The notes under the pieces: generated by a model | The model's database searches: none | What the model was told of the DNA's origin: nothing | Seen by the model: only the letters and a program-made list of their open reading frames with translations | Part shown: positions 1 to 10,768 of the stretch, piece by piece | Layout of the letters: every line of letters starts with the position of its first letter | Numbering within the stretch: position 1 is the first letter of the stretch | Position numbers and translations under genes: made by a program | DNA from: Carettochelys insculpta | Taxonomy: Eukaryota > Chordata > Testudines > Carettochelyidae | Assembly (NCBI RefSeq): GCF_033958435.1 | Contig: NC_134161.1 | Coordinates: 10,354,001 to 10,418,000 of the forward strand | Direction of reading: 5' to 3' | Length of the DNA: 64,000 nucleotides

Positions 1-1036
1 ACCAGCTCCCTGAAGAAACCAGAGAGGAGAAGAAATCAGAAGGGCTTCCCCTCTCCCTGTTCTGTCTCCTCCTGCCAGCCAGGAGACATGGATATTGTGG
101 GAGAAGACAAAGGGCTTGAGAGTCTACTTGAAAAAGCACGGTGTATTGGGACCTGCTGAGGAAAAGTGTAGGGCTTGTAATATAATGATAAGCCCTGTTT
201 AGAGACTCAATCCTACCAGCTCTCCATGGGCAGGAGTCATCCATGTGCAGGAGTGGAGAGACTGCTTGACTAGGGTTATTCTTTTTAACACCTTCCCTTC
301 AGTCAGAGCTTCAATTTCCCAGCCAGCCAGCAATGGAAGAGCCTCCAAAAGTGTAGGGGGAATGTAAATGGGGCAGAGGGCATCCATTCAACATACTCTG
401 CTGCTTATCACCTGCTGTCTGAGGCCAGACTGTCTGCTGGTGAGAGAGGAGTCCTCTCACCAGCCCTGAGGTGCCATATGAAAGACAACAGCAGCAAATG
501 TGACAGCATGTAATTAAGTGGCAGCGGATGCTCATGTGAACCCAGCACAGAGCGGGTTGAACACAAGAAGCTGGCAGAAATCTTATCACCGTCTCCTGAA
601 CAGATGGCACCAGATTTGTCCATTTCTAACCTTTTAAATAATGAATTTGTAACCTGGTTAAAATGACCCCAGCTGAAGCCTTTATATCCAATTTTTCAGA
701 GGGCTCAGTTCAAAACACCTGCCATGGGATAAGGTGAGCACTTGGGCACCTACAGCTGGAAATGGAAGTGACACCATTTCACCCACATTAAACCTGGGAC
801 TAAAAACGTTCCCTTCAAGATGGAGCAGTCTGGCTTGAGGCATAACTTGAAGGACATTCCAATGTTTGGTGTATTTAAGGACAGATAGGCTCCTTCCATC
901 ATCCACATAGGTCTTGAGGATATTTAAAAATGTAACCTTCCAGAGTATAACCACAATCAGATGATCCTACAATATTCCAGGAGTCCTGGGATTAAATAAA
1001 GCAAAGTAGGTTTATGTTGATAATCAGGATAATCTA
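1..1036. other. Unrecognised non-coding sequence
   Basis: I see no repeat family, RNA gene or convincing exon here. The short open frames lack recognisable domains and are about what AT-rich DNA gives by chance. It ends at the TTA duplication of the first MITE. Confidence 0.6.
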
Positions 1037-1039
1037 TTA

Positions 1040-1697
1040 GGCTATGTCTACACAGAAGCATTATCTTGGAAAAATATTCTGGAAAAGATTTTCAGGAATA
1101 TCTTATTTTGAAATAGCACAGCCATACACAAAGGCCGTTTCTACACAGCATTCTCCTTTCAGAGCACAAATGCAAATGATGGAGCTCAAAAATGCAAATG
1201 AAGTGCTCATTTACAAATCTCATGCTTCATTTACAAAATCTCACATGATCATATTTTCAGAAAAGATTTTTCCAATGAAAAAAAAAACAGCCATGTAGAT
1301 GGGGGTCCTTTAGGGAAAAAAACCCATTTTGGAAAGTACCCTTATTCCTGAAAAAAAGTGCGGGGAAGACATGGCCAAAATGTGTATTGAAATAGTGCTC
1401 AGCTATTTCGAAATAGAGTGTCCAGGCACAATAGAGCCTCTTTTGGTTTAGAGCCCCTTGAAGCACTACAGCTTATTTTGAAATAGTGCTTATCCAATGT
1501 CTATACAGCCCCTATTACAAAGTATCTATTTCAAAATAGGGGATCTTCCTCGTACAATGAGTTTTACAGAATTCAAAATAAGCTGTCCACTATTTTGAAA
1601 TTGTTTCAGAAGAGTGGCTTTGCTGTGTAAATGCTTGCAAAATTATTTCAGAATAGTGGCTATTATTCCAAAATAACTTTGTTGTGTAGACACACTT
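1040..1697. mobile_element. PIF/Harbinger-type MITE, copy 1
   Basis: Non-autonomous DNA transposon of 658 bp. The left end reads GGCTATGTCTACACAGAAGC. The right end, read on the minus strand, carries the same GTCTACACA core six bases in, so the ends are imperfect terminal inverted repeats. TTA lies directly outside both ends (1037-1039 and 1698-1700), the 3-bp target duplication typical of PIF/Harbinger elements. The interior has scattered copies of a TATTTCGAAATA-like palindrome (about 1100, 1395, 1475, 1520, 1590) but no transposase frame. It would depend on an enzyme supplied in trans. Terminal mismatches and interior decay suggest it is older than copy 2, which abuts it. Confidence 0.8.
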
Positions 1698-1703
1698 TTA
1701 TTA

Positions 1704-2414
1704 GGCTACGTCTACACGTGAAGCCAACATCGAAATAGCTTATTTCGATGTAGCAACATCGAAATAGTCTATTTCGATGAATAACGTCTACACATCCTCC
1801 AGGGCTGGCAACGTCGATGTTCAACTTCGACGTTGCGTGGCACCACATCAAAATAGGCGCTGCAAGGGTACGTCTACACGCCAAAGTAGCACACATCGAA
1901 ATCAGGGTGCCAGGCACAGCTGCAGACAGGGTCACAGGGCGGACTCAACAGCAAGCCGCTCCCTTAAAGGGCCCCTCCCAGACACAGTTGCACTAAACAA
2001 CACAAGATACACAGAGCCGACAACTGGTTGCAGACCCTTTGCCTGCAGCATGGATCCCCAACTGCCGCAGCAGCAGCCAGAAGCCCTGGGCTAAGGGCTG
2101 CTGCCCATGGTGACCATAGAGCCCCGCAGGGGCTGGAGAGAGAGCATCTCTCAACCCCCCAGCTGATGGCTGCCATGGAGGACCCAGCAATTTCGACGTT
2201 GCGGGACGCGGATCGTCTACACGGTCCCTACTTCGACGTTGAACGTCGAAGTAGGGCGCTATTCCGATCCCCTCATGAGGTAAGCGACTTCGACGTCTCG
2301 CCGCCTAACGTCGAAGTTAACTTCGAAATAGCGCCCGACGCGTGTTGCCGCGACGGGCGCTATTTCGAAGTTAGTGCCGCTACTTCGAAGTAGCGTGCAC
2401 ATGTAGACACAGCT
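1704..2414. mobile_element. PIF/Harbinger-type MITE, copy 2, CpG-rich
   Basis: A 711-bp element that starts GGCTACGTCTACACGTG and ends with the inverted match ATGTAGACACAGCT, flanked by TTA at 1701-1703 and 2415-2417. Only the TTA duplications separate it from copy 1. It is built from inverted repeats: arms 1727-1737/1741-1751, perfect 15-bp arms 2226-2240/2242-2256, and perfect 20-bp arms 2318-2337/2354-2373. The motif GTCTACAC recurs inside at 1786, 1872 and 2215 as well as at the left end, which suggests a composite or re-duplicated terminus. A central unique stretch (about 1890-2190) could be a remnant of a longer autonomous element, because an ATG-started frame there closes after a few codons. 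No transposase is present. The many intact CpGs in a CpG-poor region suggest a fairly recent insertion. Confidence 0.85.
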
Positions 2415-2417
2415 TTA

Positions 2418-4043
2418 GAGTGTTAAATAATCCCAAAAGAGATGGAAGGATGTGGTGGAAGGTATTTAAAGCCAGACTGGTGACAGCACTGGAGAAAAAT
2501 TCTGCACCCACACTAGCTGGCCTAATCAGACTTTTCCAGTTCTTAAATTCCTGTGTTTCTGTGTTAGCCTGAATCATCCATTTGGATCTCTCCCGTAGCA
2601 TGTTCATGTTTCCCTTGTTAACCAATTCGCTGATATTTATTAGTCCTAAATTCAGAGTGCTGTATAGCAGACAGCTCATCATATAGTTTGACCCAACAGT
2701 GTTCCACAAGAACATTTATTGAGTGTCCAAACCAGTTAGCTTGCAATCGGTTAACTTGACTTTAAACAACAACAAAAAAACCCCTCTGGTATAGACATAT
2801 CTTGAAATGACACTTATTCCCCCAAGAATCCATGGACGGCAGGGACCATATGAAGTGTGCAGAGTAGCAGCAGCAATTGGCGCTCAAGACTCTGCAATTC
2901 AAAAAAACATTTCAGTTAGCAAAAGTCTTGTCCGAACAGGTCGTTTTTCACCTTTATCAAACAAGTCTCTGAAATAAAGTTCGCACTCACTTATATCCCA
3001 TCACGAAAACACAGTGCTTCCCTGAAAGGAAAGCAATTAATTGAGGTCTTTTATGGAGACCAGCATTAGTTTCACTCATGCATCACTGAGTTAATTATTT
3101 AAGACGTATAAATCCTAATGGTTCAAAAGTTCTGGGGCTGTGCTGGAACCACATACAAAAGCTCCCTTTTGTTTATCTCTGCTCACAGACAAGCCACTTT
3201 AACTTTTTCATAAAGAGGGAGCTTTTTCTTTGATACAGTGTTGTGGCAGCCATCAAAAAGGTGTGATATGAAATGTTTATTCTCAACAGATCCCAGAAAT
3301 TAAATGAAAAAGAACGTGCATAATTGATTGTTTATTATTTCCCTGTTAAACCCTAAAGACATTTTCCTATCACCCTCCCTCCCTAATGTGTGTGTTTGAT
3401 CCACGGTTAGCTTCATGAGACAATATTTCTCAATAAGGAAATACAGCAAATTAATTAATTTGTATAATACCTGTTAATAACAACATTTTGGACTTACTGT
3501 AATATAAGAATTGCAAAATGCTTTACAACAATGACTTAATTAATGATTATTGTGATGCCTTGTTCACCCTCACCCCTCATTCGGGGCTTACAAATCTCAC
3601 AGGGACCATGGCACCATTCCCTGCTCTGTGCGAGTTTTGTTTGGGTACAGTCTCGCATAGTACTTCAACAGGAATTGAAGGCAACTACCTCCTCCTGGGA
3701 ATAGGTATCCAGCGCAGCTTCTTGAATCTTAGGGGCTGACATTTGTTTTGCCCACTGTCTTCTAGACGGTCCATGTTATGTCTTCTGGAGCTATTTCCCA
3801 CTCCAGAATTTCTTTTTTGCAGGGCACAGGGGGGCTAAGGGGCCTGCCTGTTGAGGACCATCTCCTTGACTTCAACTAGCAGAAGACTGCTTCTGAAGTG
3901 GAAGGATTAGGGTTCTAGATCCAGCTCCTTGTTTGCGTATGTGATACACAGTAGCTAGTGGTTGTCTGTTGGATTCATTGTGCCACCCAAAGCTAGTGAG
4001 CCAGCAACTCATTTCCCTGTCCCGAGTACAAAAGACTCCTCAC
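2418..4043. other. Unrecognised AT-rich non-coding sequence
   Basis: No repeat family or gene recognised. It contains several ATTAAT-type AT-rich patches (for example about 3445-3480). Short frames on both strands show no domain. Confidence 0.55.
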
Positions 4044-4046
4044 GAA

Positions 4047-4450
4047 GACTATGTCAACACTGGAGGGTTTTGCTGACAAAACCCAGGGAGCGTATAGATT
4101 CCCAAGGCAGTCTGTTGACACTAAATCAACAGAATGCATCCCTTTTGTTGACAGCCTTATCCCACTCCCCATAAGGCATAACACCTCTGTCGAAAGAAAG
4201 CCGGTCCAGACATTCTGTGGGGCCCTCTGTTGACAGTGAGGGCTTCCAGGACACTGAGCAGCCCTGTCTGCTGTGATTCTGGTTAGCCGTTTTTTAGAGA
4301 GAGCAGCTGGGCAGTCTGGCCACTCTGTGTCGACAGAGCAGATTGTAATCCGCACCGCAATTTGGCCTCAATCTGTCAGCAGAAGTTTTGTTGGAAGATA
4401 TCTTCTGACAAAAACTGCTATCGACACATCGCAGTGATCTAGACATAGCC
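4047..4450. mobile_element. MITE-like element with TGTCNACA-type ends
   Basis: About 404 bp bounded by GACTATGTCAACACTGG at the left and, inverted, GGCTATGTCTAGATCAC at the right. The interior repeatedly shows TGTTGACA/TGTCGACA-like and TGCTGACAAAA motifs in both orientations, as in turtle DNA transposons that end in GGCTATGTCTACAC. The flanking triplets (GAA and TAC) do not match, so either the duplication has decayed or the true ends differ by a few bases. No transposase frame is present. Assignment to the Harbinger-type group rests on the terminal motif alone. Confidence 0.6.
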
Positions 4451-4453
4451 TAC

Positions 4454-4925
4454 GAGTTTGCTCTAAATATGGAATGTAAACATGACAGCTTTATTAATCT
4501 CCGCAGTGCTATAAAGACAGAAAGCATATCAAGGATCAGTCAGCTCAGACCCAGAGGCTAATTTTAATATTAACTTTCCTTCCAGTGACAAGGTGGACAA
4601 GGCAATAGATTTTAATACACCAATTTGGGTTGGTGAGAGAGACAAGCTGTTGAGCCATTTTCCTTCCAGTAGCAGAACCATACCCCAAATTGGGGCTGAA
4701 TGCCTCATATCATGGTGCAAAACATAAAACAAAACAAAAAAATGAGGGTGGTAAAAGTCACAACTGGTTGATCCAAGCTTAGTTAATAGTCTTCCACATG
4801 ATCCTGCTTCCTCTTAATTTGTAGCTGTCATATGCATGAATTTGTGTGATCCCTTCTGCTGCACAGAAAAGTCCTTGATCATAAGATAGAACCAATTGTT
4901 CTTTACCTTAAGTTAGCTTTTCAAT
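4454..4925. other. Unrecognised non-coding sequence
   Basis: Lies between two DNA transposons. Nothing is recognised except an A-rich patch near 4728-4742. Confidence 0.55.
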
Positions 4926-4933
4926 ATGTTGAC

Positions 4934-5117
4934 CGGTGTTCCCTGTAAACTAGACACTTGTGCACCTGCTCAGGAGAGATTCAAATGCCACCCACCTGAT
5001 TAGCAGGGTCACCACACCTACATTTTGTTTCTACTGGTGGTGCACATTTACACGTGGCTCAGTACATGTAGAAAAATTTATCCCGCATATGGATAGAAAC
5101 AATCAGAAGAAATATTA
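4934..5117. mobile_element. hAT-type MITE (GTTCCCTNTAA family)
   Basis: A short element of about 184 bp that begins CGGTGTTCCCTGTAAACT. It is flanked by ATGTTGAC (4926-4933) and GTGTTGAC (5118-5125), a 7-of-8 match and so an 8-bp hAT-type target duplication. The interior has the family's marker 'ctactggtggtgcaca' near 5030. The right terminus is badly worn. The same family recurs at 22972, 39971, 44251 and 52769. It has no coding capacity. Confidence 0.75.
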
Positions 5118-5136
5118 GTGTTGACTACCTTGCACG

Positions 5137-5639
5137 TTAATTTGCAATCTGTTGACTCAAGGCAAACAAAAAAAAGTTGTAGCCCATACGTTCCCAGTAT
5201 AGTTTGGGATGTCTGGCCTGTCTGAAGTTGAAACAGTAGATTGAGCAAAGCTTCTTGGGAAAAGCTGAGCCACCATTTGCCTTGCAGCTCTTCCTGTACC
5301 TGCCTCTCCCAGTGATGAAGTCAGCCAGGTACTGTAGCAGGGCATTTCTTTCACACAATATAAGAAGAATGCCAGCTTTGGTGTGCTTGCATGCAGAGCA
5401 AATTGGTGATAATAGACAATATTGTCCAGCATGAAGAGGCATCCAGAGGTGCAGATGCTGCTCCACACATTGTGGGCCCATGTAATCAAGCTAGAATAGT
5501 CACCTGAATAGGATTTATTCCATTGCTTCCTGCTGATCCAGAAATATGGCAAAAAGACATCTCTCTCATCACATCTGAATTTCTGGTCTCTGACACAACC
5601 AAAAAAATACAGTGTTTGCTCGGAAAGTGAGAAATACAC
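5137..5639 (-). other. Unrecognised overlapping open frames, minus strand
   Basis: Two minus-strand frames are open here, one of 160 codons (5157-5639) and one of 114 codons (5137-5481) in a different frame. Neither shows a domain I recognise, a signal peptide or repeats. Being open in more than one frame over about 350 bp argues for chance or an old retrocopy rather than a functional exon. There is no clear splice context. It is listed because it is longer than most chance frames in the window. Confidence 0.15.
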
Positions 5640-5754
5640 TAGTGAAAAGTTATCTGCACTTCTTTCAGTTCAAAGTCTGTTGGGACAGTCATCAATGGAC
5701 AGAGTTCTTACGTTCTCAGAACTGCAGTTTCCATTGCATGATCAGGAAAAGCTG

Positions 5755-5925
5755 AAGCAGAGCAGCTAGGAGTCAGAAGGAATGGAGTTCCAATTCCAGA
5801 ACTCCCATTAAGGTGCTGTCTGACTCGGGGTATATCACAGTTGGACCTCGGTTTCCCCAGCTGTACAATAAGTATAATGATGCTCATCCATTTTTGCATA
5901 GCCCTGAAAGATGTGTTGATAAACA
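5755..5925 (+). repeat. MIR-like SINE fragment
   Basis: The stretch reading 'cctcggtttccccagctgtacaataagtataatgatgctc' (split over 5847-5886) follows the conserved core and 3' part of MIR/CORE-SINEs, in which cctcagtttcc is followed by a run like atctgtaaaatgggaataat. The upstream part resembles the usual tRNA-unrelated core. It is heavily diverged, as expected for an ancient amniote SINE. The boundaries are approximate. Confidence 0.65.
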
Positions 5926-8900
5926 GCTCAGAAACAAATAAACAAACCAACATTGGATTTGCATATGCAGCCTTAGAGCCTTTCAAAAGCTGCTTTATTT
6001 CCAATTAATGTATTACATATGGGTCAAGTGAAATGAAGTAAATCGTGTTGGAAAACAAAGATTTGTCCCATTACATGAGGCATAGAAATTTCATAATGTG
6101 TCAGTAATGGTTTGTTTCCCGAGTAAAAGATTTTTGCCTATTCTTGCAGGAACAATAATCCATCATCCCACTGTAGCTCCCTTACATTTCAAGCTATGTC
6201 TGGGTTTTGTTTTGTTTTTTTTTTTGGTACCTTTTTTCTCCTCACCCACATTCCACTCCTGTCTTTAGGTCAGTAATCTGAATGAATCACAGCATCTGGC
6301 ATCTTATCCACAGCTCTTCTTGGGGAATGGGTAAGATTTTTCCAGCAAGTCACATCTGTTACTCTAATGTCTTAAACTATTGTCAAAATGATGTTCTGTC
6401 ATCAGGGGTAACACAGTGGAGACAAATGGGGCTTGAAAAAGGCTGGGCCTGATCCTCTGATTCACACCAGTATTTACACTGGTGGAAGGCCATTTCTTTA
6501 AGCAGTGCTACTCCTAATTGACACTGCTGCACCTAAGCAAGGAATCAAACCTACTGTTTCTATCAGGAGGGGTCTCCTCAGTTCACCAACATGAGTTCAG
6601 TGCCTTTTATTAAAGAACTCCCACAGCCTAGGGAAAAGCTTTGATAACATTTTATTAGACACTGTTCTGCTTGTGTTTTGGTATTTCCATTCTCTTTTTC
6701 TTGCCATTCTGCTAACCTTTGCATGAGAATATGATCTCTATTCCTTGGGAGTTCATCCTTTCCTGTTGCCCCCCACCTGAAGAAGGAGACTTTTGCAATG
6801 ACTGGCATCACAATGCCTTTGTGGGATGGCTCCATGGCACCAGAACTGGAGGATCAGTGCTCAAAGGTGGGCAAGAGGCCAAGAAAAAGATAGAAGTTTA
6901 CTTCTATGTCAATTCTCCTTAATAGGAAAGAGTCAAATCCTCCCCCACCCTATCACCATATGCACATGCATGCAGGCAAGTCTTGTAATCGCAAGCATCT
7001 CCTACAGTGTGCACAGGACCCAAACACCCCAGATCTCCCTGGGGCTCCCCAGCTTTTACTCCCCCACATTGGCCGACAATGGGGCCACATTACAAATGGG
7101 GCCCTCTGGAGAAACAGAAAAAAAAACATAGGTTTTTCCCAAAGCAGAGTAAATAATATGTGAGTGGGAAATACAGATGCTAGACAGTAGTTTCGTGATG
7201 GTTACAGGACCTGTTAGAGCCTCAAGCCCAGCTTCCTGCAAATGCAGAACTTAAACCCACAAGTAGAGGGTCTAACAGTTAGTCCAGACTAAACTCTGCT
7301 CCGATTAACACCAATAAGAAATCTCCTGTCATCTTCAGTAAAAGAAGCATCATGCCTTTGATCCTAGGCTAAAAGACCAAGGCATGCTACATCAGCAGGA
7401 CTGATCCTAGAATGGAATGCTTTTCACATAGTGGCTTTTAATAAAAATAATGGTCACTGATGCTCAGTGGATCAAAGAAATAGCTGAGCTGATAAAAACT
7501 AGCAAGAGAAATATATGTCAAAGAGAATCTGGATAGCAATTGACAAAGAGACAGAGAATTGTTCCAAAGATATTTCATATGCATAGTATAACAAGTGCTC
7601 AATCAATGTTTTTAGTGATTGATCCCAGAGCTATTTTATAAAAATGGACATTTCTATCTACTTTCTCTGATCCCTTGTTTTAACCATGATTAATAGATTC
7701 TCCTTGGTTTTCTTACCTAAGGAAAGTGAAGGTAGCTAGCAGAAAAAACACAGTGAATTAACTTGATCTTCTTTCAAGGTGGCTTCTAAAGTTACCCAAA
7801 CTCAGATGAGACAGAATAAACAGGAGTCCTTTATGCTGGGAGATGAGAAGTGACTGATGACCCAGACCATGCGAACTACTCCCAGTAGATTTCAGGCACA
7901 CTTTTTTCATTGTGTCTCAAATATAGATTCAGTTTAGATTCTGTCAGACAACTATTGACTGTTAATTAAATGTCAGCTAATCATGAAAAATGAGTCTATG
8001 GGGGCTCTCATACTGGTGGTGCCTCTTAAGAACGTTTTGGAAAAGATATAGAAATAAATTGTGCTGAATCAATTTTTCTCTTAATGTCTTACCTCTATTT
8101 CAAAAAGTGTTACCTGACATAGAAGATGTCTCTTTCCTGCAACATTTTTTTTTATCCCAACTTGCAAATCCTTCATTTTTAGTTGGGTAACAATGGTTAC
8201 TAGAGCAAGTCACATGAAACAAATCATGATCTTGACTAAGGAAAGATTGGGACAGTGGGAAATGTATCATCTTTGCTTTATAGAAATATTTTCTTTGCTT
8301 TTGATTCATGGAGAAAGACCAGCGCTTCATTTGAAGTTTCAGCAAGGGAATAGTTAAAAATTGGCACAGAGGATTCAATCTTCAAAGAGATCTAAGACTT
8401 GTGTCCACTCTCAAAACTTGTTTGTTGAAAATCTTAGAGGTGAAAGCAGGCACATACGTGCATATGTATATGTGGAGTGGGACTCAGTGCAAAAAATCTA
8501 GGACAGGGGAATGTCATTATAATATTTCAGAGTCAATATACAGTCAAAATAACTTCTGCATCTGCTAAAATTATTGCTTTGCTCGTGTCTCTCTGCAGAC
8601 TCAGAGTGTTCGTCTGATCAGGATCATATACATGTTTTGGGTTAATTCTTATGTCTGTGGTCAACTTTGATTGAATCCTTGGATGTTTGGCTGAGTCAGA
8701 ACAAGGTAAAGCCCAAGGAGCTTAGGATTTGGGCCATGCATAAGGAGTGCTTAACATCGCACCAAAAATGTAATTGGGCCCTAGTAACTGTGAGGCTGCA
8801 CATAAAACAATAACATAGGTTTAAGACAGAAAGTGAAGAAGAATGCTGTTGAACTTTGGGCAATTTTAAACCGACAAAATACACCTAACTCAAATTGGAG

Positions 8901-9435
8901 CTGGACAATGAAAGCTGGGCTTACAACTCTACGTTTGCAGAAAGAGCCATGAGTATTTTGTGAGCAGGTCACTGATTTGACAGGGCATTCAAAAGTGGGA
9001 CTCCTCTCTCAGGAGAGCATCCTCAAATTATGTTCCATGCATTGGTCCAATACTGATTCAAACTGAAGTATACAAACAAATGAATCACTTTAACAACTTG
9101 AAAAATACTCTTGTTGGTGTTTATTTAATACATAATAACAATAATACTAAACTTAAATTAATTGCACAGTGGTATATGTGAGTCACCTAATCCTCATTGT
9201 TAACTTGATTTCTAGAATTGCAGCAGATAAATTTACTTCTGTTTCTAAGAAACATTGTTACAGAGTTTGTTTTCTTTCTACTTAGTACCTCTCTAGAATA
9301 ATAATAATAAAGTACACCTGTCCTTCATCTCAGAGAATTCCAAGGCATGCACTTTACAACGTTCAGGAACCCACAACTGCAATCAGCCACTTCTGGGGTA
9401 GAATGTGCAACTGTTTAAAAACAATTCAGGCATAA
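5926..9435. other. Long stretch without a recognised gene
   Basis: Mostly AT-rich sequence. A poly-T run lies near 6211-6225. At 6445-6500 a short palindromic 'cctgatcc...ttcacaccagtatttacactggtg' segment resembles a common turtle/archosaur inverted repeat. Short frames on both strands have no recognisable domains. Nothing else was identified. Confidence 0.5.
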
Positions 9436-9642
9436 GGGGCTGGAGACAGAGGAGTTTTTTTGTGCCACCAGAGGCACATTTACATGGCCTGTTTACTGCC
9501 GACAACAACTTCTGCCAGCAGCAAGATCTTCCTTGGTTATGCTGATGAGCCATGGGAATATGTTAGTGAGCAGCCATTTGCAATTGCGAGACTGCTCATT
9601 AGCATGAAGCTGCTGGCAGGACATCTCCGTGTAGACCCAGCC
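9436..9642. mobile_element. Short Harbinger-type MITE
   Basis: A 207-bp element flanked on both sides by TAA (9433-9435 and 9643-9645), the same TWA target class as Harbinger elements. The right end read inverted is GGCTGGGTCTACACGGAG, matching the GTCTACAC terminal motif of the MITEs at 1040 and 1704. The left end, GGGGCTGGAGACAGAGGAG, is a worn version. The interior contains inverted 'gctggcagna' pieces (about 9513 and 9611). No coding capacity. Confidence 0.65.
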
Positions 9643-9645
9643 TAA

Positions 9646-10664
9646 GAGTCTATGCCTTTAATTCACATATTCTCCATTTGTGCTGCAATGGCTTTAATTA
9701 CAAGTTTGTAATGTTATTCAGCAGCTCCTACTTTTTGTTAAATAGTTTTGATAATAGTGGATGTACCGATGGGCCCATCTACTGCAGGATGGGAAAGAAC
9801 CAAAGCTCATAGATTAAAAATGAATGGAGTGTTTACCTGCACATCATTTTAATGGATGGAGAAATTCATTCTCATGATAGACCCATAAATGTCACTTTCT
9901 GTCTGCCACAGCAAAATACTTGTGTAATGGATGGCATGCTGCATTAATACCCAACAGCAGGAATTTCACAGCAGCTTGGCTCACATCCCATACTCTAATA
10001 ATGACTCAGCCTAGGATTTTCATTCATTTAATTGTTGATGGGGGAAGAAGCAGGCACACCATTGATATGCATGTATGTAGGTGTTGGAATGGGTGGAGGT
10101 ATGGCAGCAGGACAGCTGGAATATATGAAGACAAATAATATAACATGGCTTCCCCTCTGTGAGGAAATCCATTTGTTGAGCTGGAGCATTTTTCATATGC
10201 TCTCCTGCAAATGGTAGAATTTCTGCTTCTCTAACTGTCTGTAGTCTCCTAGTCTCCTCCTAACTTTTCCACTTCCTACTGTCACTTGGCTCATCTGATC
10301 AAGGCTCAGAGAAGACAATGGGTCTTCTAATTGTTTCAGCATGCAAGTGTAAATAGGGACAAACTCCCTCCATGTTGCAAGGAACTTAGAGACAATGAAG
10401 TTGAAGCCAATGGATTATTATACTTGGGTGGGTGCAAGGAGAATCTGTCCTCCTCACCTCTTCAGATTCTGGCTGCTCCAGTCTCTAAGTGTGGGCAGAG
10501 GCTGTTTTTTTCTGCATGTCTGTAAAATGCTTTGCCTGCTCTGGGCACTATACATATGATAAATTATAAACCTATGAGCCTCTGAGGGTGTACTTTACAT
10601 GGTTAGGACCTGTGATGGTGTCACCTGTATAGATAGAGATGTGGACTTATGCATTACACAGACA
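9646..10664. other. Unrecognised non-coding sequence
   Basis: No gene recognised. The end (about 10525-10570, 'tgtaaaatgctttg...cactatacatatgataaat') resembles the 3' end of a MIR/L2-type repeat but is too short to assign. Confidence 0.5.
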
Positions 10665-10768
10665 TATGTGAAAGCTCATGGCCTAATAAATTTGTTAGGC
10701 TGTAAGGGGCCATAGGGACTGCCTGTTATTTGTGAAGTTACAGACTAACACAGCTACCCCTCTGAGAC
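10665..10768 (+). repeat. Half copy of the palindromic 'agactaacacggctac' element
   Basis: Contains 'gtgaaagctcatggcctaataaatttgttaggctgtaagg' (in two parts) followed by 'cagactaacacagctacccctctga'. This is the right arm and tail of the palindromic element seen complete at 17583 and 25967. The left arm is missing or decayed. Confidence 0.65.

Noticed and set aside
2028..2393. 121-codon plus-strand frame inside the second MITE
   Set aside because: It runs through terminal inverted repeats of a non-coding transposon and reads hairpin DNA; no transposase motif is present.
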